Below, piece by piece: positions 12,701 through 26,300 of a stretch of 64,000 nt of DNA. The stretch is from Mesaphorura yosii. Its lineage: Eukaryota > Arthropoda > Collembola > Poduromorpha > Tullbergiidae. Made by a program: the position numbers and the translations under genes. Under the pieces are notes generated by a model, which worked only from the letters and a program-made list of their open reading frames with translations, did no database searches and was not told the origin of the DNA. Positions within the stretch are counted from its first letter, which is position 1. Each line of letters starts with the position of its first letter. Location: assembly GCA_009869945.1 (NCBI GenBank), contig WIXG01000099.1, positions 62,001 through 126,000 of the forward strand, in the 5' to 3' direction.

Positions 12701-15700
12701 ATATTGGCAACGTCTGTATTACAGCAATAGTAATTAGCTAGAGCTAGATCATCTGACCAGATTAGCTGTAGCAGATTTTGACCACAAGCCCCACACTTGA
12801 TGTAAACATTTCTAGCAGTACTTAAATAACAACTTAACTTAGGGATTTAAGTCTAAAATGCAACAGATAATTTTTACAGATATGGATGCCTGAATACCAA
12901 CAATTTCGTACAGTTAAACTTCTGCTATTACCAACCTCGCGTGTTTCCAAAGTGCAATACTTCTGCACTCGTCTTACTTCGACGAGCGCAACAACAGAAG
13001 TACTAAACACTTTGCGTGTTTCACTTGACGTGGAATGATGGACTTCACGCCCTTTAAAACTTTGAAGAATACAGCAGATAGCTAAACTTCTCCGAATGTA
13101 GATGTCTACCGTCTTCGAGCACACGCATGGCTTGAATAGACTGTGTTCAGCGTTCACATCGGCATTTTCGAAGAATGTATACATTAAATGACCTTGGCTC
13201 AGTTCACGCTATCAGTACTGAATTGATAATGGGCACTTTGTGGTTTTCTTGGAGTTCCCACTCCAAAGCACTATTGCTGTATTTCAAATTCTTCTCGCTT
13301 TTGATCTCTCGGATTAAAACGCTTATTAAAAATGTCTACCGAATCAACTTCCGTCTATTGCGTCATCTAATCATTCAGGGTGAAGTCTGAGGAAAACTAG
13401 TCAGAGCCGGACAAATGAATTTGGAACTTCAAACCGTAGAACTTTAACAGAAACAGGATAATCCAGTCACTCCGGCCGCATGGGAATGCAATTCAAGCCA
13501 TTTTGCGTAGTCTCTATATCGAGCCTCGATTCAGACTCAGCCCAAGCTCATGTCAAACGGTGATTATCTATTACTCACTAGAGTTTAGAACAAAAGTACA
13601 AACTCATGTATTTAGATTTGATCATGACTTCATTCATGCATTTTTCTGTTAACCACAATCCGTATGCGTATTCATGGTTCATGCGTACGCGGAGTACGGA
13701 GCCTGAAGCTTGACATTCACTCCGCAATGTGTGGAAATCAGCATCAGCAGTTGCGGCTTGAGTTGCTCATCTCCATTCACTGTCACTGTCAACTCACCGT
13801 TCTCATTTCCACTGACTAATTAAAGTTTCTGTACATGGCAGAGTACGTGATGCGTGCAACAGCCAAAAGCGTGCGAGGAATGTCACTTTTTAATTCGACG
13901 TGACGGCCGACTGCACACATTATGTAGCGACGGCCTTTGTCAATTTCAATTTACAACTTTTGTCCCACAAATTAATTAAGAGTCAATGAATGTCAACTTG
14001 ATACATGTGGACATGTGTGAAAGTGAATTATTTTCAACCTGGCGGCTTGAATCGGCGAGCCAAAAGAGTCGGTTCGAGTCGTGTTTGCAAACTGTCAATG
14101 GCAAGTGAGTTAAATTAATTATTGTGCTTTCGCAGCCAATGAAAATGTGGACTAATGTTTATTTACTCATCCTGACCAAATCATGATGTCGATTGCGAAC
14201 ATTGCGAAGCGAAGAAGAGGCGAGGCGAGACAAGATCGCGAACAGAATTTTAATTCCATGACTCTTCGATTAAGGCAATAATTACATTGAATTAACACGA
14301 ATGAACTCAATGTGGATGGCTTATGATTGAACATTAAGATAACGGATCAATAACCAAACGTGTCGCTCATGGCTCATCTGCATTCTTGAAGAAGCGTGGA
14401 CACGGATCGATTTCATTCAGTCCACATGCAGTATACACTTCATTGAAAATTGAAAGTAGTTTCTGCGCTTATTTTCGCCTTTGTATGATCTAAATTTGAT
14501 TATTACATAAGCGAGTAATCGATACACAAAAAGGCTCGTCATCTTGATTACACAATTCAGGCCGCATTGTTTTTATAGCGGAGTTAATTGTTGAAGCATT
14601 TAAGGTTTCAGTTTTTGCTGGATTTAATGGATTCTTGACACACAGCCACCGCGTGCTTGAAGACTTATGGATTCTGACCACAATTGAACAGTGAGCACGT
14701 TGTGAAACATTTCTCACGGCTCAACTCGCCGAATTCCTTTCAGCATCTTTTCCTGTAATAGAGTTGGTGCAATTTCCTATCAAAACTATGATGCCTCTAC
14801 GTGTCGAAAACATTACAGAGCAAATGGGATTAAATACACCCACGCGAGACTGAAAATTCGACACAGTTACGATGTAAATCTGTAGTCTGTCTACAATTAC
14901 AGCTTTAATCATCAAAGACAAAGACGGTTTATGGCTGGGACCGTGTTATTTGCAATTTTATTTAACCATGGTCAATGGTAATAAAATTTTGACAGATTAC
15001 AAGAATGAGTACGCGTTGGCGATTCATAGAGCGTGACAAACCACAAGCGTTGTGCAAACGAATTTATGTCCTCCAAAATGGAAATTTATCTGTTCAGAAT
15101 TTTGCATTACTTTGAATCGTTTCTTCTTCCAGTGGAGTTATCACGTAGGGTACCTGACAACGTTAAATTATGTTTATCCGTCACTTTTTTTCGGCGTGAG
15201 CTGTTCAGTAAAAAATGTGTAGGACATTTCTTACGATTCTGTAAGAGTAAACGAGAGGATCGCTGGTGCACGGCGATCATGACAATATTGTCCATTACGG
15301 AAGAACATGATTGGAACACCACTGATGTTGAAAACCTGCGAGATAATTTTTGTCGTACAAAGTAAAGACGTCCCACAGACTCACACAGAATGTGTTTACC
15401 TACAGGATCATAAGCAGAAACGTTCAGCGAAGCAGCTTTGGCCACTTCAAGGCAGAAGCAGAGAATTAGGCACCAAACCACGAATCGACAAGTCAACAAT
15501 TGCTCGTCAGGAACTTACAGTCAGATGTCATTGCAGCACAGTATGGACATCCTATCAACGGTTGATAATTCAGGTAATTACAATTTCCATTGGGTACGTT
15601 AGTAATGCGCAAACTACGCATTTATCGTAACTGACCTGGCTTGTAGTAAAACAGAAAAAGAACGGATGTTGTTTAATGAAGGACAGCAGATTCGCGTCAG

Positions 15701-16316
15701 CTTATGAATATGTTCTCCTCCTTGATGGTGATCCCATTCTTTGTACGCGGCTTGGAAATACGGCGATGACGCACAGTGAGCCTGAAAATGCGTTCCAGAT
15801 ATAATCAGCGAAGGTTCCAATACTTGGTATGCGATAGGCTTTTTAAAGGTCATACAACAACCCCAAAAATGCAAAGGAGATCTGACATGGTTCGGCACTC
15901 GGGCAAGAGGTTAGAAGAAATGGTGGGCGCGAATGCAAAGACTCCACGGCTCAGAAGTGATCAATTTTGTATTGATTGCAATAACGTTACATTTTGTCGG
16001 AAATTAGGATGGGATCTTGACTGCACTGCGCACCTGCCTGGCAAGAAATGGATGGAATGGACAACACTGGCCAATAACCTATCAAATCTCGTCGCAATTT
16101 ATATTAACAGTTTCAAAATGCACTTGTGAAGTTATGTTAAAATGAACAGAGCAGCCAGTGCTGAAGCGACAGATAAATAACACGGCAAATTATTGGGAAC
16201 GCTGAGGCAGGACTTCACACCATCAATTGATTCTTCGATTCAAGAAGAAAGCAGCTACGCAAACAGACAAATTCCTCCAACTTACATTATTGCCAACATG
16301 AACTTCGTCGAACTTC
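9765..16316. other. Intergenic, with a stem-loop and exon-like ORFs
   Basis: No gene can be supported here. It holds a structured inverted repeat at 12948-13014. An open tract on the minus strand (12402-12661) sits behind a TTTTCAG acceptor. A cysteine-containing open frame lies on the plus strand (15788-16129). None matches a family I recognise. The rest is AT-leaning spacer. Confidence 0.5.
12948..13014. repeat. Three-stem imperfect inverted repeat (hairpin)
   Basis: CAAAGTG (12948-12954) pairs with CACTTTG (13008-13014). TACTTCTG (12958-12965) pairs with CAGAAGTA (12995-13002). CTCGTC (12968-12973) pairs with GACGAG (12981-12986) around a 7-base loop. The 21 base pairs in a 67-base unit, with internal loops of 3/5 and 2/8 bases, resemble a microRNA precursor or a small fold-back element. 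Function is inferred only. Confidence 0.5.
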
Positions 16317-16322
16317 TTTATT
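16317..16322 (-). terminator. Poly(A) signal of the 16.6-23.2 kb cuticle gene
   Basis: AATAAA on the minus strand, about 310 bases beyond the stop codon at 16631, is the first canonical hexamer I noticed past that stop. Confidence 0.5.
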
Positions 16323-16630
16323 GAACCCAAGTATAACTATCGCGCAACTTATTTACAAAATGTGTACAGCTCATTTCTTTAATCTGGAGTGGATTCTTAA
16401 TTAACTACACGCAATGTAATGTATCGCAATAATATGGCTATGGAGTAAGGGAGTATCAATGGGCACGGGGACACTTCGTGGCGTATCTTGCTGAAAGTAT
16501 AGACAGGATGGAGAATAAGAAGCTAGACTGATACAACAAATAAAATTATGTACATGTTAATAGTAAATATTCAATTGAGTGACAATTCGTTACAAAAATG
16601 TGAGTTTCGATTCTTAGGAGGTAAAGCTTC

Positions 16631-19600
16631 TCATCCGAGATTCAAAGATCGCAGAAAAGCGTCAATTTGCCCTGTTGCCGGTGAATTAAAGTGTCTGCCA
16701 TACTGCTGCTGTGAATCGTACTGTACTATCGTGTTTTGTGTTGGTGACTCGAACAGTGGCTGTCTTTGGAATGGTTGCTGCTGAGGTTGCTGTTGGTCTT
16801 GTGTTTCTTGTAAGAATTGCTGTGGTGCCTGAAAATACTGCACTGGTTGTTGTTGGAATCGCTGCGGCTGTTGGAATTGCTGTTGTTGACCAAAGTTACC
16901 AAAAAATTGAAATTGTGGCTGTGGCTGCGGTGTCGGAGTCGGGTCGGCGAAGGCACGGAGCGTTTGCGTCAACGTAATCTCCTCATTAGCTCTTGGGATA
17001 TCTTGAACCAGCACTGAAGTGTACTGACCACTTGACGGGTCGTAGACAAGCTCAGTGCGATAGCTCCCAAAATTCTTGCCATCTTGCGCCGTTCGTTGCT
17101 GCTCCAAATGTTGTCGCTGAGGTTGTGGTGCTGGCGGCACAATTGGACCAGCTCGCCTCGCTTGAAGAAATTGAGGCTGTGGAGATGGCATATTCTGGAA
17201 TATCGCGTTGGCCGATCTGCCCCCAAATATTTGCCGGGTGGGGAATGCGTGGATTGGATGATGCTGAACGAAACCTTGCTGCTGCTGCTGTTGGATGAAT
17301 CCTGGTTGTTGTTGCTGCTGAAGTTGTACTTGACCAGCGATTTTCTGCAGTTCTTGGTCAAAATCAACCGTCCTTGAACCAGCTCGCATTTCTTCAAGAG
17401 ACTGGCTCACGGGTTCGGGCGCAACGGTCGGCTGGCGGAACTGAGGAAATGCGCGAAGGATGTACTCTGGAATGCCGGATTCAGTTGTAGTGGTGAGTGC
17501 ACTCGGTGCCTGGGTTGTAATTCTGAATCTGGTCGGACGGAAGGTAGTTGGTTGAATTGCGTTGAAGGGCCGTAGGGTTGTTGCCTCCACTGGAGCAGCG
17601 GTGAAAGTCTGGAGTTGTGGGCGAATTCTTTGCCTAAGAGCAGAAAAAACACATTAGCTTCCAGGTACTTAATTTGAAAAATCTCAGTCATAGAATACAC
17701 TTTCACAATGTATTTAGCGGTCAGGATTGCTTGTGGAACGAAGCTTCTATAGGAGAACTTTGATTCAACTATTAAATTATCTCGTCTCATAATCTTAAAC
17801 ATATCAATGCTTGAAGTTTTGAAATAATACTCGGACAAATGAGCCACTCCATTCGAAATGCCGAGCCAAATTAAAGCCAGATTTCGCAACTTGCATAATT
17901 CATCTCAAATTAGAATGGGCATAAGCTTTGTGAGTTCGAATTAGAGTAACCCCTGCTATGCAACAAAGGAAACGAATGCATGAACCGATCGAGATTGAGA
18001 TTACTGCCCAGTATGAACGCGAAATAATATTCTCTCCTTCTCCTTGGGTGTTTTATGACGCGTTGTTGTCGCTGTCGCTGCTTCCTTATTCAGATGCTCG
18101 AAGCCTGCCATACATCATACTAAGAAAGTGAAACAAGTTCAGTTAAAATAATTAAAAAATTGAAAGGGCATTTTCTAGATTCTCTTCCACACAATTCGAC
18201 ATTCGACAGAAACAAGGCAAGGTAAAATCACATTTACGAGCTTGGTGAACAATCGATTGCGTGCTCAATATCCGATTCTTAATTTGGAATTGTGCATGTG
18301 TTCAAGTTTGCAGGACAATAAAAACAATTTCCTATTTGGTGAACTTCTTGGCTGACATTGAATTTGGTACATAAATTCTCGCATACTTGTAAAATCAATT
18401 AACTGTCATTGACTCCAAAGATGAACCATGCGCAAGGTGGAAATTAAAATATAAGAATAGAAGGTGGGGCTGACCAATTTGTCTATTTGCTGCGGTGTTT
18501 CTTTGTCACATTTTTGGAAATGTTCAATTCATCTTTGCGTGCACTCGTTCAAAGTTAATTGTAATTGAAGGTTACATATTACTGCGTTGCGTGTGATTCT
18601 GCATACCTGCGAGAGACAGTGAACAAAGTTGGAAGTTGGTTTTCTGGCACGCGTTCTTCAACCGTTTGCTCCAGCCCTTGGCTGACTTCGGCAATTGGTC
18701 TGCGTGTTAGGGCTCGGATTCCAGCGCTCAGCTGCGGAGTTGACTCCTCGTCCGACTCCTCTTGTGTCGTGTCGTCCTTTGGTGCATTTGGATCACACGG
18801 GTTTCCTGACACATATGTGAATTCACGGCGTACTCCATCGGGATCCACGTACCTGCAATTTTATGATAGACAGGTTGATGTAGCTAATCGAATCAATCAA
18901 CAGTGGGCACAACAATTAGCGAATGTCATAATTCGAGCAGATCAATCATTAACATAACGCGAAATCCACTCGGTCACGCGAAAGTTGAAAGGTCATGATA
19001 ATTATAGCCTGGCACTAAGTGAGTGCGAGTTGTTGCTCGACATCAACAATTGAATAATTGCCAAGATCAGAAAAGTAATGCAAAACAATCGACTTGTGCT
19101 CCACAAAGGAGGTCAAAACCACGCGAACGAAAAAAGTTGTAGCAAAATAAATAATTTTAATGTCCATCCCGCATGTCAATGCAGCTCACACTCGCGGTGC
19201 AAGTCCCATGGCTCTAGGTTGTTTTGTTACGTATGCCTAAGCTGGTAACGACAACGTGCAATGCCTGTGCAATGTGAATTATCAGTATTGTGGCTTTTAG
19301 CTTGAGTTTCTTGCAAAAAATTACTCGCACTGTACTTGATGCATTGTTTATAAGCTGAAAAGGTTAATTAAAGATCAAAGATTAATACATGCTGTGTCTC
19401 TTGTGTGGTTTCCCATGCACATGATTAATTTACGCATAATTGCGATTAGTAAACCTCGCCTGGGCTGTCATTGCTGAGTTCTCTGTGAACTATAATTATA
19501 CCCTGTAAATTAATACATGCTTTTTAATTTGAAAGACCGCGTTTCTTATCCGTTCATAGAATCGCGTATTAAATTCAGATTACGCAATAAATTCTCATTG

Positions 19601-22600
19601 TGTATGCTTCTGAGCTACTCTGATTCTGCATAAATTAATAAACTCAGCGTGGTTGGCTTTTGGTTGTAGGTTATCGCAGTAATTATGCACGAAGTTGAGA
19701 TGTGTGGTCGTGCCCACGACGATGAGAAGGAATGCATTGGGAAAAATTCTTCTCATCAGATTCGTCGAAATTATGTCAAACAATTTTTCAGGTATGTGAG
19801 ATGTTTTCCACATGTTGTGCATGTACTCGCAATTAACAATGAAGAAAAAAGACTCTGCGATAAGAAATGTGCGTAAATTAAATGATTTGACAGTGGAAAT
19901 GATGTCACGTCATTCCGAAATTCTTGCGAGTAGTTTCCTTACTCGTAACTTCATTACCCTCACGGGACCTATGCCTGATTAATCTTTGACGGAACTCATT
20001 TACATACTTCGACAAATTCCAGTAAGACTCAACGGCGGCATCTCACCCATATTTTCCGCGAGCAACACAGTCGATTCCGCGAGTCTCCTCTTTGAATGAT
20101 CCATCCTCAGCTTCGTAACCTGAAAGCAGGCGTAATTAAAATTAAATCATTGACATCGACTACCTCATACCTCAAATACTATTTAGATTGCTGATTACTT
20201 TGCACCTACCGAATGTAAATGACCCATCCTCATTGACGTAGCTGTAGTTGCGTGTGGTGCCAACGTTTGGTTTCCTATTCTCGTCATTGCGTTCACGCAA
20301 GTTGACCGATTTCAGTAGTGCTGAACGGGCTTCAGTCGATGTGGCGGTCCGATACTGCGGCACAACACGAATTGGCTCCACAATCTGTGGCTCAACAACC
20401 TGTTCAGACAGACAAGGATTTGGTCAAATCATTCACCCAAGTTGATAATATGTTCAAATCTACGTATAGTGGACCTGATAAATATTGCTTGGAATTTAAA
20501 AACAAACGGTGTCTCGTCCGCGAAGTCCACATACACATTTTTGAATGGATGGACTCATTCAACCAAGAACGTGACAATGCACTTGTTTATTAAACTAAAT
20601 GCGAGCTCACGCGCAGTGATAACCTTATTCGTGTAAAGATTATTGTTTCGTTACTGAAGTCGTGTTTTATTGCCACCATCAGAATTTGTCACTTCCTTGC
20701 TGTTGCCGGCCCTTTCGCTGACCGGCCACCGTGCATACGCGAACAGATTTCGTCAATTGTATTTGCTCAAGTGTACTTTTTTTGGTGGCCCGCTAATTCT
20801 CATGGCTCTGACGACAAATGATTATTGCCTCATTTGATAATTTATTGCATATACTTTGTTAATCGAAGCACGGGCTACAAAATCACGCTTTCCTTCATGC
20901 TGCTCGGTGTTGAGCATAGTAATAAAAGTGCGATTCTTGTGTGGTAGGAGCAGTGCGGCAGATTTAATTACCAAATAGAGACAGCGAGGTCTGATTATTA
21001 TTCAATCAATGCTTCAGTTGCACCCAATTTACTCAATTCGATTAATGTACTCACTTGGCTGGTTGAGTCTATTGACGTGACGTGACATGGGTGACTGTGT
21101 TCATGAAAGCAAAAGGATTTGATCCAATAAATATTATGATGTTTGGCCAGACAAGTGTTTCCTCATTTTTCCTCTTGCGCTGCGCAAGATTGCAACCGGG
21201 CCACTAATGGAAAGCATGATTTGCATGCATAACACTAAAATTAAATCATCGTGCAGGGGCATGCGTCATAGTTGTTGGCTTGGCTTGACCGAATCTTTCT
21301 TCTTTTGCTGGTTTATTCAGAGCAACACAGGAAAACACGAACGTGAAACATGTAAATGTTTGCAAAGTGTCACACTTTTATTGCATTCGCGGCAATAAAT
21401 CATGAATTATATTTGTTTTGTTAAGTACTCATGAAAATGGAAAGTAAAACAGCAGGCCATAAAATTGTAATAATGTTGTAATGAGATGTAGGGCTTGGAA
21501 TTAGGATTAAGCGTGAGGCATAAACACGAAGACACGGTGCTCGTGGCTCGTTACATGAGCAATCGTCATAAGTCTGGCAGAATTTACATCAGATAAGTCG
21601 CACGCATCGCTTAATCGTTAGCTCATTACACATGTCACAGGACAGGTTACAGGTCACAATACGGTGTGATATGACACGAGCCGATGTGATGAGCGAAGAA
21701 TGAAAATGAAACCGTGCGAAATCTGTCGACCAACCCGTCTCAACTCTCAAGACTCGATCATGTCTCAGCTAAAACGTACGCATACATGAAAAACCACAAA
21801 ACATAAAAACATAAAAAGCAATTAAGAAAGGAAACGGACACAACAACGCTCGACAACAACATGGCACGGCACGAATACCTTCTCGCGACGGATCTGCCTG
21901 CCTGCCGTGCGTACAGTAGGTCAATTCTGCGAACTGCGAACTCTCATCGTAAACGCATACAAGCCATAAAACCATGCACGAGCACATGTAGTGGTGGTGC
22001 TTTAATTTGCTGTTTTTACATGCTGACCTGTCTTACGCAATACTTTATTATTATTTTGATTCGCACACCACCTCCACCATTGCTTTAGATCACCGTGGAA
22101 GAGTATAGTGCATGATATACTTCACTTCATTTACATGCTAAAGGTTTGCCTGCCATGCGTCTGAGTTATGAGTTCTTAATTTTCTCATGAAAATCTGCTG
22201 GCGCCGGCAAGTGCTCATGCTGTGATTGGAGATCATTGTAATCAAAAAATGTGGCCCTCCTGGCCCATAGCCGTATAATTATGATTGAACTCCGGTAACT
22301 GCAACTCGTCTTTGCAATGGTGCCCACTACAGCGTCATGCGTATTATGCAAGCATCATTTTTTCTGATTATGAATGAGCGTGTTGATATCATTAAGTCTT
22401 TAAGTTGCATCAATTATTGTAACCTTTGCCTCACCCACCCCGAGTGGTCCAACAAGCTATCAAGCACTCGTAAAGTGAAGAGTCTAAAGATTATGCACGT
22501 GCTGAGAATAAATGGAGATGTAATTTGAATTTGAACCCGGTTCTTCCTCAATTACTTCCAAGAAAGTGAAAATGTGCGCATGCAAAGCATCTTGAACTGA

Positions 22601-23220
22601 CGTTAGCACCTTTTGTTGCAAATACGCATTATAATCTCATTTAGCCTCAGTCAACTCAGTCGGAGCCGGAAGCCGAACATTTGTCACGCAGATGCTGGCG
22701 ACTGGCGTGTGATAATTCGGGAAAGTCACGCACCTGTTGTTGTGTTTGCGTTTGAAGTCCGTATCTAGCATTCAGAAGCGCCTCTGGTGTGGCCTCCACT
22801 ATAACTGGCTTGGACGTGGAAGTCACGGCTACAACTGTCGCTGAAGTTGATGTCGGCTGTTTCACTCGAATTCTGCGTAATTTTGCGTTCGGTGGAGTTA
22901 CTATGGGTGTGCTGATCTTATTGCCATTTGCGTCCACAATGATGGGTCGACGCACACGATATCGCCTCAAGACTTTCTTCGGAACAGCAGAATCTTCGAG
23001 TTCCCGGTCGTCCTGGGACAGGACGGCTGTCAGTCCAAGAGCGAGCACGAGGAATATCTACAAAAATTGGCATTCAAATTTCACATTCTGAGATGACTTG
23101 TGGCTAGTTTCATTATTGTACAGTTTTCGTTTTAATAGTCGCGTGTTTCCTTATTACTAAAACAAGCGTTCAAAAATTACAAAAGTTCAGCACTCAAGTT
23201 CTTACCAATTGAAACTTCAT
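16631..23220 (-). CDS. Cysteine-bearing RR-type cuticle protein, six exons
   Basis: Spliced model with exons 23220-23206, 23057-22734, 20399-20210, 20119-20047, 18852-18607 and 17633-16631, phases 0, 0, 1, 2, 2, giving 616 residues. MKFQL joins IFLVLALGLTAVLSQ as signal peptide. Residues 21-163 are basic and Pro/Thr/Gln-rich (for example VLRRYRVRRPIIVDANG). The RR domain (about 164-222) spans three exons: NEDGSFTF, then GYEAEDGSFKEETRGIDC and ARGKYG, then YVDPDGVRREFTYVSG and NPCDP. Two cysteines (in GIDC and NPCDP) flank its second half, unlike ordinary RR-1 or RR-2 domains. The C-terminal region from about 285 is Q-rich with TTTLRP-type and PQPQFQFF-type stretches. I recall a conserved arthropod CPR subgroup with this cysteine pair, but the orthologue name is not certain. 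Expected role: secreted, chitin-binding structural protein. Confidence 0.92.
18853..20046 (-). other. Fourth intron of the 16.6-23.2 kb cuticle gene
   Basis: GT-AG intron (donor GG|GTGAGA at 20046, acceptor TTGCAG at 18853) dividing the RR domain after GKYG. I see no embedded gene, repeat or mobile element; open frames here are short and unsupported. Confidence 0.7.
20400..22733 (-). other. Second intron of the 16.6-23.2 kb cuticle gene
   Basis: A 2.3 kb GT-AG intron (donor CAG|GTGCGT, acceptor CTGAACAG). It contains only AT-leaning sequence and short open frames on both strands. No embedded gene is supported. Confidence 0.7.
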
Positions 23221-23306
23221 GACTTCGGAATTTTAGACCGCTTCAGGAACTGAAGCCAGACACTCGCCACACTAGCTGACAAGGGTTCCAATCGCTTTCT
23301 GCACAG

Positions 23307-23314
23307 AATTTATT
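23307..23314 (-). promoter_or_regulatory. Possible TATA variant of the 16.6-23.2 kb cuticle gene
   Basis: AATAAATT on the minus strand is followed 37 bases later by a GTCAGC initiator-like site (around 23277). This resembles the spacing at the other cuticle genes. It is a weak TATA match, so the call is tentative. Confidence 0.25.
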
Positions 23315-26300
23315 CGCTCGCGGTTTTCACCTAGCAGTTTTTCTAGTTGGACCCACTTCAGCGAAGCTCCAGTACAAAACGATTACAAAAACTGGGGAAT
23401 AAGACACTTCCGTTTGCAAATTGATAAGCACAGTCTCACGTTCACTCTGTGCGGCTCGATTTTTGAAAATGTAATAAGCGTGTGTGAATTCTTACAACTT
23501 AAGTGGGAGAGCCAACAATAACAAATGAAGTGCAGAAATTATTTCATTTAATGTTTTATACAGGCTGCATGATAATAACACAGCGCTGCTCGGGTGTTTG
23601 TAATTCCAATGCTGATACAAACGGTGTAATTATAGTACAGGAGGAATTTTAAAGCATTCATTCAATTGTTGTTGCACTTCATTGCAGTCCATGCCTGCCT
23701 ATGCCAATCTTTTGCCTGCTAACCTGTTCATGTGCAGCGCACACGGGATTGTACTCCAATTTCAACATCGCAAGTTATTATTATTGTTATTGAATTGTTG
23801 CACAGGCGTGCGTACGTACCGTTTGGCAAGGGAGTAGCACAGTTTGTTTGTTATGAATGGACAGAGACAGACGCAGGCTTAATATGTAATCTCATAAGAT
23901 TACCGCAAAGAAAGTAAAAGTGTTTTCTTTCTGTGCAGGCGAGCTGTACGCGTATTCCTACCGTAGTGCAGATGACTAATCTTGAGCCGTTGAGCCTATA
24001 ATTCTTCTGCTTCGGTACATCAATTTGCGGTATTAATTCGCATGATTCTCAAAATCCTTCTACTCAATCGCGCATTTTGTCAAATTAGCGTGTTCAGTAT
24101 TTGCATAAGGCTTGAGGTTCACTGAGTTTATGAGAGCGCACGGATTTAACTTAACGAGTGTATTTTGGACGCCATAATTTTATTCAAAACTCCGTTTATT
24201 TTACAGTTCAAGTTATTTTGAATCAGTTATGAATCGAGGAATGAGTACTTCAGCTGAAAACTGAATTGAATTAATCTGCCGACTCACCTCATGCACCCTG
24301 CCCAGGGTCTACCCCAATTGTTTGTCTCCCACTTGCCTTCGACTTGAGATGAAACTAACTAAATAAGTCATAAAACATCCGCACGACCAATTTCTTATCA
24401 CGAATTCAGAAAAGGATAGCTACACGACAATTTCTGAATGTCACCTGTACCTCGCAAGGCAGCAGGCATGCAGACACGCAGACTTTTACAATGGCAATTG
24501 CTGTCACTCGATTTTTGGCCCGTGTTCTCATTCTCAAGCTCATGCTCGACTTTGCCTCGTTTTGCCTTTCGTAGTGTACTAAATTTAAATCTTATCTTCA
24601 ACCTGCTTGTTTACAAGTTACCATGCTGGCGATGGCGTCGACGATTTCATCATCGCGACTTGCCCTTCAAATTAATGTTTTCGTATTCTCACAATTTCAT
24701 TAACTATTGACGTATTCATTATTGTAATAGTAAAACAAAGCAAGCGCAATTCCCAAACCTGCGAAGAACATGAAACTGATAGCCAAAGAAATTCACAGGC
24801 CATGTCCAAGCCATGTACGAATTTGTATCGTTATAATTGAATGTGCTGCTAGTTCAATTCACCTTAAATTGGCAAGGTCAAAGCTAATAACTTCTTTTCA
24901 TCCCCGCACTCGCATTGCCTGTGTGCTCGTCTTTGTTTTCTCATGCCTCACGATGTTTCATGAGGTTGAGCTTAAGAAATGCAATCTCAAATGAATAGGG
25001 CTAATAAAAACTCAATTCAATTGTTGCAGGTGGAAAGACTTAAAAATCAAATTCAAATTCAAGCATCTCTAAATCTAATCTAAATAGATTGCAAAAATTA
25101 ACTACATCATCCTTCCTTTCATTGTTGCATTGTCAATAAATAATTTATGCCAGGCCATTGCCTTTGAGGATTAAACTTGGAGTTGGACATTGGAGTCGCC
25201 GCGGCGAACATTTTGCTTTGTGCACAACGAACACTGTCTGAGATTGAATGGAATCCTCTTTCTGAATGCGGATTCTGCGAAAGGAATGTAGGAAGGAACT
25301 AAACTTAAGTGGTGAATGAGTTTGCATTGTTGCGTACTGATTCTATTGCAGTAAAGAGTAAATCCTGTCCTGATCATCATCGTGATAATTTTTGTACAAA
25401 TTTCGAACAATCTTAAACAATGGACCGAGATTACGATCGTAGGTTGCCAAGAATAATTATTTCAAGCACAATTACAGATTCATCGAAGGTTGCTGTCATT
25501 TTGACTCAATTTCAGTGGCTTATTGTCTCCCCGCGTGTTCAAGAACACTAATCAATCAGTGCTGTGCACATTCAGTAAGTTTGCACGTCAAGACGTTCTG
25601 ACAAATTGATTGACACTATCTGCGACTTATTGCCTTAAAGATGTACTTGGATTCTGTTCGGTTGTTGTCTTGTCTTGACCAAATTGATACTGACGAGCGG
25701 AACTGTGACGTTGACGTATGACATTGCGTACAACTGTTTCATCGCGTGCGGAGTGATAACGTTCAATGTCAAAGGAATTAAAGAAAGTCCATATTGCTGC
25801 TGTTTCCTTGCTTTGCACTGCCTTTCCGCAGCCCACATGGCAATAATCTGCTCATCTTCCTCAAATAAGGCCAAAGGGTAAATTGAGATTGCCAATTGTC
25901 AAACGCCTTATTGAAGAAAATGGGTGTAATTTATTAGGTCGCAGTGGAGATGAATTTGTTCTTCATGGGATGATTCGTAAATTAGCAAGCAATAACCTTT
26001 AGATTCTTACCAAAACGGCACTTGCGTGTTGCGAGTTGGATGAAGTGGTGCTGTTGATGCCCGCCGGTCAAACAGCCAAGACTCAAGACTACAAGTGGCG
26101 TGGATGAATATTAATTCGTTACGTTACGATTACAATTATGTCTCGTGGGACAATTACTTGTAATCTCCTTCGTAGTGTAATTTAGCACCCATGAATACAT
26201 TACGCAGCAAGAGCACCAGCACCATGACTTCATGGTGTTCATTGTTTATGAGCCAGGTGATTAGCCCAGCTACTTATCAAGTGAACCGACTTGATTTATA

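Noticed and set aside
15400-15505. Minus-strand frame with a signal-peptide-like start (CRFVVWCLILCFCLEVAKA)
   Set aside because: It looks like a secretory leader, but there is no ATG in frame, an in-frame TAA lies just upstream, and the only upstream AG sites give an early stop in every phase tested.
15637-15779. Minus-strand tract bounded by TTTTCAG and CAG|GTCAGT
   Set aside because: The splice sites look good and one frame is open for 47 codons, but the next possible exon meets a TGA in the required phase, so no gene could be built.
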